5,339 nucleotides of DNA from positions 1-5,339 of the forward strand of contig JAGVHM010000033.1 in assembly GCA_020056545.1 (NCBI GenBank), in the 5' to 3' direction. Within the stretch, counting starts at the first letter, position 1. The number at the start of each line of letters is the position of its first letter. This document shows, piece by piece, positions 1 through 5,339 of the stretch. The DNA comes from a bacterium (GTDB lineage Bacteria > Desulfobacterota > Deferrimicrobia > Deferrimicrobiales > Deferrimicrobiaceae). The translations under genes were made by a program, and so were the position numbers. The notes below the pieces were generated by a model that had not been told where the DNA came from, did not search any database, and saw only the letters and a list, made by a program, of their open reading frames with translations.

Positions 1-1881
1 CTTCTCCATGTTGCCATATTCGTTTTAGCCAACCATTTTGCCTATTTCATCCGGTTCGATTTTCAGATTCCCAGGCAGTACTTCCCGCTGATCAGGGAGA
101 CGATCCCGGTGCTTCTGATCACAAAGGCGCTCGGGTTCCTCGCTTTCGGGCAGTTCCGCGGCTGGTGGCGCTATGTATCGATAAGAGACGTGCTCCCGGC
201 CGCCGGCGCATGCACGTTCGGGACCGTGCTGTTCGCGGGGGCGGTCTCCCTGTTATGGGGGCCGTATCATATCCCGCGGTCGATTTACCTGCTGGACCTT
301 GGGAACACTTTCTTCCTGGTCATGGCCGCCCGCTTCGCTATCCGCGCGGGCAGGGAGATATTCGGCCGCAAGCGCCGTGACTCGGACCGCAACATACTGA
401 TTATCGGGGCGGGGCTGGCCGGCCAGATGATCGCCCGGGAAATGCGGGAGAACCCATCACTAGGCATGGTCGAGGTGGGGTTCATCGACGACGACAAGGC
501 GAAGATCGGCACGAAGATCCAGGGCCTTCGCGTGCTGGGGGACCACGAGGAGATCGCGGATATCTGCCGGAAACACGAGGTCGACGAAATCATCATCGCG
601 ATCCCTTCCGCTCCGCCTTCGGTCATACGTCATATCGTCGAGCATTGCCGGGATCTCCCCGCGAAATTCCGGATACTGCCCGGGGTCGGCGAGCTGATCA
701 ATGGAAAGGTGAGCCTGAAGGCCCTTCGCAACGTGGATCTGGAGGACCTTCTTGGGCGCGACCAGGTGGCCCTGGACGCCGATCTGCTGCGTCGCGACAT
801 CACCGAGCGCATAGTGATGGTGACGGGCGCCGCCGGGTCGATCGGCTCGGAGCTGTGCCGGCAGGTGGCAAGGCTGTCGCCCGCCCGCCTGGTGATGTTC
901 GATATCGCGGAGAGCGCCCTTTTCGACATGGAGCACGAGATGGGGGATAAGTTCCCTCACGTTCCCATCGTACCGGTGATCGGCGACGTCCGCGACAAGC
1001 GGCGGGTGCGGGAGATAGTTTCCATGCACCAGCCCGCTGTCATCTACCATGCGGCCGCATACAAGCATGTTCCCGTGATGGAAGTGCACCCGGTGGAGGC
1101 GGTCAAGAACAACGTTCTTGGGACGCTCGTGGTGGCCGAGGCCGCCGCGGAAATCGGCGTGGAGCGGTTCGTCCTGGTCTCGACGGACAAGGCCGTCCGT
1201 CCCACGAACGTGATGGGCGCGTCAAAGCGGGTTGCCGAGCTGATCGTCCAGAGCATGAACGCGAGCGGGAAGGACACCACGTTCGTCGCCGTCCGGTTCG
1301 GCAACGTCCTGGACAGCGTCGGCAGCGTCATCCCCATCTTCCGCAGGCAGCTGGAAACGACGGGGAAGCTCACGATCACCGACCCGGAGGCGTCGCGGTA
1401 TTTCATGCTGATCCCGGAGGCCGCGGGGCTGATCCTGCAGGCCGGGTCCATGGGGCGCGGGGGAGAGGTGTTCGTCCTCGAAATGGGTGAGCCGGTCAAG
1501 ATCGTGGACCTGGCCAGGAACATGATCCGCCTGTCGGGGAAGGAACTGGGAGTCGACGCGGAGATCGAATTCACCGGCCTGCGCCCCGGGGAAAAACTTC
1601 ACGAGGAGCTGGTCGTGGAGGGCGAAGACGTGGTCCGCACAACGCATCCCAAAGTCATGATGATGATACGCGACACGCAGATGCCCGAGGATTGGGCTCC
1701 CCAGCTTAAGCGGTTGATCGATCTTGCCGTCCACGGGGACCGCGTCGGCGTCATCCGCCAATTGAAGGTGCTCGTGAAAGGGTACGCGCCCCGCTACGAA
1801 TTCCACGGAATGGAGTTCCCCGCCGAGGACCATCCCTCCCCGATTCTTCCCGCCCCTCCCCCCTCAAAATCCCTCCACTAA
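1..1881 (+). CDS. Membrane-anchored UDP-sugar 4,6-dehydratase/epimerase, WbpM/PglF/CapD type (5' end outside window)
   Basis: The reading frame is open from base 1 to the TAA at 1879-1881, giving 626 visible residues. A GTG at 109 would be an internal start, but the 36 residues before it already match the membrane anchor of the family (for example FAYFIRFDF), so the true start lies just left of the window. Counting from base 1: hydrophobic membrane helices occupy roughly residues 1-115, with the family signature GWWRYVSIRD at 54-63; a first Rossmann domain carries GAGLAG at 136-141; the catalytic SDR domain begins at TGAAGSIG (275-282). STDK lies at 394-397 and MGASK at 405-409, so Met replaces the usual SDR Tyr, as is normal for the large WbpM/PglF group. 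RFGNVLDSVGS (432-442) and LRPGEKLHEEL (527-537) are further hallmarks. Family members remove water from UDP-GlcNAc to give the 4-keto-6-deoxy sugar at the inner membrane's cytoplasmic face. The substrate is inferred. The C-terminal tail is Pro-rich. The gene converges on the export operon. Confidence 0.93.
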   Translation, partial: LLHVAIFVLANHFAYFIRFDFQIPRQYFPLIRETIPVLLITKALGFLAFGQFRGWWRYVSIRDVLPAAGACTFGTVLFAGAVSLLWGPYHIPRSIYLLDLGNTFFLVMAARFAIRAGREIFGRKRRDSDRNILIIGAGLAGQMIAREMRENPSLGMVEVGFIDDDKAKIGTKIQGLRVLGDHEEIADICRKHEVDEIIIAIPSAPPSVIRHIVEHCRDLPAKFRILPGVGELINGKVSLKALRNVDLEDLLGRDQVALDADLLRRDITERIVMVTGAAGSIGSELCRQVARLSPARLVMFDIAESALFDMEHEMGDKFPHVPIVPVIGDVRDKRRVREIVSMHQPAVIYHAAAYKHVPVMEVHPVEAVKNNVLGTLVVAEAAAEIGVERFVLVSTDKAVRPTNVMGASKRVAELIVQSMNASGKDTTFVAVRFGNVLDSVGSVIPIFRRQLETTGKLTITDPEASRYFMLIPEAAGLILQAGSMGRGGEVFVLEMGEPVKIVDLARNMIRLSGKELGVDAEIEFTGLRPGEKLHEELVVEGEDVVRTTHPKVMMMIRDTQMPEDWAPQLKRLIDLAVHGDRVGVIRQLKVLVKGYAPRYEFHGMEFPAEDHPSPILPAPPPSKSLH

Positions 1882-1889
1882 CCTCAGAA

Positions 1890-1916
1890 CCGGGACGTTC
1901 CTAAGAACTCGACCGG
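1890..1916. terminator. Imperfect hairpin in the convergent gap, possible terminator
   Basis: The 37-bp gap between the two converging stop codons contains an interrupted inverted repeat. CCGG at 1890-1893 pairs with CCGG at 1913-1916, GA at 1894-1895 with TC at 1909-1910, and GTTC at 1897-1900 with GAAC at 1905-1908, around a CTAA loop. The stem is broken by small bulges. On the + strand it is followed by AATTATTT, a weak T-rich run that overlaps the end of the opposing gene. On the minus strand no T-run follows. It could end transcription from the + side, or simply be a chance palindrome. Confidence 0.3.
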
Positions 1917-1918
1917 AA

Positions 1919-2464
1919 TTATTTCCTCCCCCAGAACGTCTCCACCAGCCCCGCCTTCCACCGCCCGTTCTCCCTGAAAAGCTTCAGCAGCGCCGGTTTC
2001 TCCGCGGTCTTGTAGGTGATGAGGATCTCCGCGCGGTCGCCTGCGATCTTCCCCCGTTCCCACCTGCTCTGCTCCAGTGCGATGTCTGGATTGAATTGAG
2101 CGAGGAAGCCGCTCCAATATCCGCGCGCGATGGGGCCGCCGTCCTCGAAATCCTTGCGCAACTCATCCACCGGGATTTCTTTTCCGCCGCTTCGGGCGAT
2201 GGCCTTGCCGGCTTCGTCCAGTATTGTCCTCTGCGACGCGGACGTCATGACATCCCAGATCCCAGGGTAGTCCCGGGCCCGCATGGTCTTGAACAGCGAT
2301 TCGGCGGATGAAAGGATGTCGGAAAGTTCTTTGTCCGGGTCGGAGGCGATAGCGGGGGAGAAAGAGAGAAACGCCAGAAGCAGGATAATAACAGGCAGAA
2401 GGAGCAGGATAATGGATAGCAGACGGAACTGGGTGAACGCGCGGATCAGGCTGGTCCGGATCAA
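1919..2464 (-). CDS. Secreted protein of unknown function, last gene of the export operon
   Basis: The product is 181 residues. A basic, Arg-containing N-terminus (1-14) and a very hydrophobic stretch (about 15-35) end in PAIA at 37-40, so a signal peptide cut after residue 40 or an uncleaved anchor is likely. There is no lipobox Cys. The mature part is about 140 residues: a helical, charged first half (SLFKTMRARDYPGIWDVM, 56-73) and a strand-rich end (RAEILITYKT, then GRWKAGLVETFW, 167-178). This pattern of a 'dy..W' helix with a closing 'g.WkvgL' strand recalls NTF2-like/DUF4878-style periplasmic proteins, but no family can be assigned by eye. TTG at 2464 is the only usable start: the frame has no ATG, GTG or TTG further upstream, and the next Met (61) lies beyond the hydrophobic segment. 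It has no clear ribosome binding site and sits 29 nt after the preceding TGA, so translation by coupling is plausible. Confidence 0.78.
   Translation of the reverse strand: MIRTSLIRAFTQFRLLSIILLLLPVIILLLAFLSFSPAIASDPDKELSDILSSAESLFKTMRARDYPGIWDVMTSASQRTILDEAGKAIARSGGKEIPVDELRKDFEDGGPIARGYWSGFLAQFNPDIALEQSRWERGKIAGDRAEILITYKTAEKPALLKLFRENGRWKAGLVETFWGRK
2379..2413. repeat. 11-bp direct repeat inside a signal-peptide coding region
   Basis: AGCAGGATAAT occurs at 2379-2389 and again at 2403-2413, 24 nt apart (exactly eight codons). On the coding (minus) strand each copy helps encode an Ile-Ile-Leu-Leu run, so the hydrophobic core of the signal peptide looks like a partial in-frame duplication. 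The multiple-of-three spacing means gain or loss of one unit would change the length of the hydrophobic core without shifting the frame. Confidence 0.5.
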
Positions 2465-2493
2465 AGGAAGGATCTTGCGTTGCGATAGGATGA

Positions 2494-2835
2494 TCAGTGG
2501 TGCGCCGTGGTCGATGTTCCTCCCGCGAGGGCAAGCCCCACTCCAGCGGCTCCGGCGGCGATCAGCACTACATATCCGACGGTGCCGGCGGTCGAGCCGG
2601 CCGCCACGGTTTTCCCGGCCTGTTCACCCGCGGTGGCCGCCGCGGCGGCTTCGGGAGTTCCTGCTTCCTTCTTTTCAACTGCCGGGGGCCCCTCCTTGCC
2701 TCTTCCCTTCGGCCAAAGTTCCCACTCCGCTGCGGAGGCCGCCATCATGGCTCCCTGCGAGACGATGAGGAACGATGCGATCGCAATAAGGGAAACAACG
2801 TATCTGAAGGAGATTCCGCTCTTCCTGATATTCAT
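2494..2835 (-). CDS. Small secreted Ala/Gly/Thr-rich protein, GfcA/YjbE-like in architecture
   Basis: From ATG 2835 the product is 113 residues. This start is preferred over more upstream ones (2853, 2913) because it has a GGAAAGAG sequence 6 nt before it, gives a normal signal peptide and avoids a 53-nt overlap with yjbH. Residues 1-36 form the signal peptide (NIRKSG, hydrophobic core about 13-30, cleavage near AASAA). The mature protein starts EWELWPKG, continues as a low-complexity Lys/Glu/Pro then Ala/Thr/Gly region (43-83), then has a hydrophobic Gly/Ala/Val/Leu segment (about 84-105) and ends GGTSTTAHH. From memory, E. coli GfcA and YjbE share this layout: signal peptide, Thr/Ser/Ala-rich spacer, Gly/Ala hydrophobic stretch, then a Gly and Thr-rich tail. 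Both are encoded beside gfcD or yjbH homologues. Their function is not well defined. Sequence identity in such low-complexity proteins proves little, so the family link rests on layout and context. Confidence 0.75.
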   Translation of the reverse strand: MNIRKSGISFRYVVSLIAIASFLIVSQGAMMAASAAEWELWPKGRGKEGPPAVEKKEAGTPEAAAAATAGEQAGKTVAAGSTAGTVGYVVLIAAGAAGVGLALAGGTSTTAHH

Positions 2836-2841
2836 GCAAAT

Positions 2842-2849
2842 CTCTTTCC
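2842..2849 (-). promoter_or_regulatory. Ribosome binding site deciding the start of the 113-residue protein
   Basis: On the minus strand GGAAAGAG lies 6 nt before ATG 2835, in the 25-nt space after the yjbH stop codon. The competing ATG at 2853 and the start at 2913 have no comparable purine-rich sequence, and the latter lies inside yjbH. This supports the shorter start, which also begins directly with a typical signal peptide. Confidence 0.5.
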
Positions 2850-2860
2850 ACATCGAGTAT

Positions 2861-4972
2861 TTATCTTTTATCCTTATACAGCGAGCCGCTTTCCTTGTCA
2901 AGAAAGACCCCAACGTTCCTGCCCATAAGGTCGAAAAGCGTCCTGTAATGGTCCACGTCCTGAGCGACGTCTCTCGTCCACGGCGACAACGCGTACCGGT
3001 AGACGGTCTTCGAATCGTGTCCCGTGAACAGCCGGAGGGGGATGTCCACCGAGATCCCTTTATCGTGATACCCGCGATTGTAGGAATCGCTGAAGATCGC
3101 GGTGCCGGTGAAACTGTACCAGGCGGAGAGGACGACGCCGTTGATGTATTTCGAGACGGTGAAGCGCGCGCCCTTGTCCCCGGCCAGGAACCTCCCCGCT
3201 TTCACGTCGATGTGAACGTCGCGTTCCGGAATGTTGAGACGCGCGTTGACGAAAGCCGTATGGAACAGGTTGTCTCCCCTGAAACCGAAAGGAACGTGCG
3301 GGTCCCGTTTCCTGACGACGCTGCCGCTTGCGCCCGCGAGGATGCGTCCGCGCAGCAAAGGCATCGCCAATTCGCCGTCGACGCCGGCGTACTCGACTTC
3401 GAGCAGCCCCGCCGATAGCTTGCCGTAGACCGGGTCCATGGTTTTCACGATCTGTTCGAACATCAGCCGGCCGAGCGCGACGTTCTCCTTCTTGTATTCC
3501 GCGGTGTCGCTGCGGATCGGGATCGAAAGCGGCGCCACCGAGGTGGAGACGTTGTTCAAGGGATACCCTTCCACGCCCAGGATCGCGGATCCGCCCTTCC
3601 ACGGGTGCGCGTTGAGCCACCCGGAAAGCCCGAGCCGGTATTTGAAAAATCCAGAGGGGTCGTTCAGGAACGTTTCCATGCTGGGCTTGGCGCCGTAATC
3701 GAACCGGCGCCTGTGCACGGTTTCCTTGACGCGTGGCTGGTTTTCGTCCGCCTTGAAGGCGGAGAACTCGAGAAATCTCGCCGGCGTGATTTCCCGGGCG
3801 TGCATGAAGGCGATGCCGCTCGCGGTGGTCGCGAATCCGAACAGGGGGATGCCGTTGTCCTTTATCAGGATGCGCACGTATTCGGCGCTTTCGGGGAGCC
3901 GCCCGGCAAGGACTTCGAGGACGGCCTCGATCGCGCGGGCGTTCGAGAGATACCTGTCGTTCTGCGCTTCGACCAGCAGGGCAAGTCCGTCGGATTCGAC
4001 GCCGATGTCGCTGAAGCCGGATTCGAGAAGGGCTGAAGCGATCCGAACGTGCGATGGGTCCTGCCGCCGCTCGGGCCGCTCACGGTAGGGGGCGTCGAAG
4101 ATCGGAATCATCGGCTTCCCGATGTCGAACGATACGGAGGCGGAGACGGCCAACTGGTCCCCGCGTTGCCAGGATGCGTCGATCTCGGACCAGCGGGTGG
4201 GCTTCCAGCGGGCGCCGAAATTGAATGGGGACGGCACGGGGCGCAAGAAATATTTCTGCTGCGCGGAGTCGGTCGTCTGCAGGTGGTACCGGATAGGGCT
4301 GTATTCTGCGACGAGGGCGAACTTATCGGAAGGCGCGAACTGGATGCCCCCGAACGGTTGCGCGTCGTTCCACCAGCTTTGCGGGTGCCCGAACAATTCC
4401 AGGCGGATGCCTTCCGCCTGGGAGGGAAGCGGCCTCCTGCCGAACCGGCCGTTGCCTAGCCCCACGGTGAAATCGAACGGGTAGATCTGCTTGCTGGCCA
4501 CGATCGCCTGCGAGGGGAATTTCCTGGTTCCGTGCGGGTCGAGGATGACCAGCGCCAGCGCCGGGGTGTATTTGCCTTCGGGGAGTATGCGGAACTTGAA
4601 GTCCACCGTCTTGTCCTTGTCGTTCCCGTATCCGGGCAGCAGCGCCGGGACCCCAAGGGTCTCCGTGACCCTCCCGTTTACCTCCAGCCAATCGAAGACG
4701 CCGACCGTGCCGAAATAGGTCCGGTACGGGTGCGCCTGGGTCACTCCCAGGCGGTATCGGTTCTCCTTCATAAAGCGGGCGGTGGGCGTTTCCAGAAGGC
4801 CGGTGACTCCGATGTTGGATGGGAAAGTGAAGGGCTCGTCGCCGGCCGAGGCGGGAGGGGGCGCGGCGAGCGGAAGAAGAAGGATCGCCAGGAGGGGAAG
4901 GACGAGCGCCGCCGTTAGGAATGCGCGTCCTGCAACCTCGCGCGATTTCAGTTCCCGGGAAACGGCGGTCAC
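2861..4972 (-). CDS. yjbH: YjbH/GfcD-family outer-membrane protein for polysaccharide export
   Basis: The product is 703 residues, close to the roughly 700 of E. coli YjbH and GfcD. The signal peptide has a basic n-region (to Arg16), a long hydrophobic core (18-37) and a PASA cut near residue 43. The mature start carries the family's opening motif, SNIGVTGLLETPTARFM (52-68), followed by alternating hydrophobic/aromatic strands such as YRLGVTQAHPY and FDWLEVNGRVTE, as expected of a beta-barrel. Residues about 305-400 differ: a helix-and-strand, non-barrel stretch (IASALLESGFSDIGVE, then EYVRILIKDNG) resembling a periplasmic domain. A second strand-rich half (about 440-660) follows. Family members act at the outer membrane in exopolysaccharide or group 4 capsule production; the exact role is unsettled. 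GTG at 4972 overlaps the previous gene's TGA by 4 bp (GTGA), implying translational coupling; no strong ribosome binding site is seen. Confidence 0.88.
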   Translation of the reverse strand: MTAVSRELKSREVAGRAFLTAALVLPLLAILLLPLAAPPPASAGDEPFTFPSNIGVTGLLETPTARFMKENRYRLGVTQAHPYRTYFGTVGVFDWLEVNGRVTETLGVPALLPGYGNDKDKTVDFKFRILPEGKYTPALALVILDPHGTRKFPSQAIVASKQIYPFDFTVGLGNGRFGRRPLPSQAEGIRLELFGHPQSWWNDAQPFGGIQFAPSDKFALVAEYSPIRYHLQTTDSAQQKYFLRPVPSPFNFGARWKPTRWSEIDASWQRGDQLAVSASVSFDIGKPMIPIFDAPYRERPERRQDPSHVRIASALLESGFSDIGVESDGLALLVEAQNDRYLSNARAIEAVLEVLAGRLPESAEYVRILIKDNGIPLFGFATTASGIAFMHAREITPARFLEFSAFKADENQPRVKETVHRRRFDYGAKPSMETFLNDPSGFFKYRLGLSGWLNAHPWKGGSAILGVEGYPLNNVSTSVAPLSIPIRSDTAEYKKENVALGRLMFEQIVKTMDPVYGKLSAGLLEVEYAGVDGELAMPLLRGRILAGASGSVVRKRDPHVPFGFRGDNLFHTAFVNARLNIPERDVHIDVKAGRFLAGDKGARFTVSKYINGVVLSAWYSFTGTAIFSDSYNRGYHDKGISVDIPLRLFTGHDSKTVYRYALSPWTRDVAQDVDHYRTLFDLMGRNVGVFLDKESGSLYKDKR

Positions 4973-5339
4973 GGCGGATCGACCCTGACCCCGGTCAAGG
5001 CGTGTATATCCATCAGCAGATGCGGGAGACTGTGTGCTCTGTTCGCCCAGGACCCGGCGGCCGGTTTTTTCGGCACGAAGATTATGTCGCCGGGCTCGAT
5101 GGGCAGGACCTTCTTTCTAAACGCGGTGAACTCCCAGCGAGAGTTTGCCGCGTCCCACTCGATCCGCTTTCGCGCGAGGATGAAGGCGGTCGCACCCCTC
5201 TTAAGCATGTAGACACGATCGCTGTCTGCATCATCGGATAAGCCGCCCGCCACGCGGATGTAGTCGATGTATCCGAATTTTTCGGAGTGGGGGAACGATG
5301 AGCGATCGCGGTCCAGTACTGCGCCCTCGACGGTGACAA
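4969..5339 (-). CDS. SLBB-domain polysaccharide export protein, C-terminal part (5' end outside window)
   Basis: The minus-strand frame is open from the right edge to the TGA at 4971-4969, giving 122 residues. A GTG at 5253 is not the start, because the frame continues upstream with SLBB sequence: VTVEGAVLDRD, then GYIDYIRVAGGLSDDADS, the classical 'V.G.V ... AGG....AD' beta-grasp signature. After the domain comes a charged stretch (KRIEWDAANSRW), then LPIEPGDIIFVPKK, the usual closing loop of Wza-like and multi-SLBB export proteins, and finally a Trp-led helix (SWANRAHSLPHLLMDIHALT) ending VRVDPP. In Wza the C-terminal helix crosses the outer membrane; whether this shorter, less hydrophobic one does is uncertain. 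Proteins of this kind form the periplasmic and outer-membrane conduit for exported polysaccharide. The gene is directly coupled to yjbH. A GfcC/YjbG-type protein is an alternative, less likely because of the PGD..VP closing motif. Confidence 0.85.
   Translation of the reverse strand, partial: VTVEGAVLDRDRSSFPHSEKFGYIDYIRVAGGLSDDADSDRVYMLKRGATAFILARKRIEWDAANSRWEFTAFRKKVLPIEPGDIIFVPKKPAAGSWANRAHSLPHLLMDIHALTGVRVDPP

Noticed and set aside
460..1089. 209-residue minus-strand open frame inside the dehydratase gene
   Set aside because: It is antisense to conserved Rossmann-fold sequence; the product is His/Asp/Arg-rich with no domain pattern. The same applies to the 203-residue frame at 1222-1833.
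109..1881. GTG at 109 as the true start of the dehydratase
   Set aside because: The frame is open to base 1 and the 36 residues before the GTG read as the family's first membrane segment (AIFVLANHFAYFIRF), so the gene begins outside the window.
2836..2913. Longer N-terminus for the 113-residue protein, starting at 2913 or 2853
   Set aside because: The extra residues are basic and unrelated to a signal peptide, the 2913 start overlaps yjbH by 53 nt, and neither start has a ribosome binding site as good as that of ATG 2835.
2507..3418. 303-residue + strand open frame running across the end of yjbH and the small secreted protein gene
   Set aside because: It lies antisense to two well-supported genes, its product is a low-complexity Pro/Ala/Arg/Val mixture with no recognisable motif, and such long antisense frames are expected in GC-rich coding DNA.
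4986..4997. Short palindrome TGACC-CC-GGTCA near the end of the SLBB gene
   Set aside because: It is a 5-bp stem within coding sequence, with no T-run and no sign of an operator; probably chance in GC-rich DNA.
1..5339. CRISPR array, tRNA/rRNA gene, insertion sequence or phage element
   Set aside because: No regularly spaced repeats, tRNA-like cloverleaf, terminal inverted repeats, transposase motifs or phage proteins were seen; the window is fully accounted for by polysaccharide genes.

Overview
The window is GC-rich (codon third positions are mostly G or C) and fully packed with genes. It looks like part of an exopolysaccharide or capsule locus of a diderm (Gram-negative) bacterium. An outer membrane is implied by a YjbH/GfcD-type outer-membrane protein with a signal peptide and by the C-terminal end of an SLBB-domain polysaccharide export protein. 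From memory, this export-protein tail and the 181-residue protein resemble proteins of Desulfuromonadota (Geobacter-like bacteria). That is a weak taxonomic guess, because no rRNA or other marker is present.

Layout. Positions 1-1881 (+ strand) hold most of a large membrane-anchored nucleotide-sugar dehydratase/epimerase of the WbpM/PglF/CapD type; its first residues lie before the window. A 37-bp convergent gap (1882-1918) contains an imperfect hairpin. The rest of the window is one minus-strand gene train, read from right to left: the C-terminal end of an SLBB polysaccharide export protein (5339-4969, start outside the window); a YjbH/GfcD-family protein (4972-2861), whose GTG start overlaps the previous stop by 4 bp; a small secreted protein (2835-2494) with a low-complexity Ala/Thr/Gly body and a C-terminal hydrophobic Gly/Ala segment; and a secreted 181-residue protein of unknown function (2464-1919). 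There is no gene-free stretch longer than 37 bp, and I see no RNA gene, CRISPR array, insertion sequence or phage element.

How the parts fit. The dehydratase would supply a 4-keto-6-deoxy amino-sugar nucleotide for a repeat unit. The SLBB protein would form or line the outer-membrane exit path, and the YjbH-like protein would act with it at the outer membrane. The small Ala/Gly/Thr protein closely resembles in architecture the poorly understood GfcA and YjbE proteins of the E. coli gfcABCDE and yjbEFGH operons, but here it follows the yjbH-like gene instead of leading the operon. No GfcB/YjbF-like or separate GfcC/YjbG-like gene is seen between the SLBB gene and yjbH. The least explained parts are the two small secreted proteins at the end of this operon.
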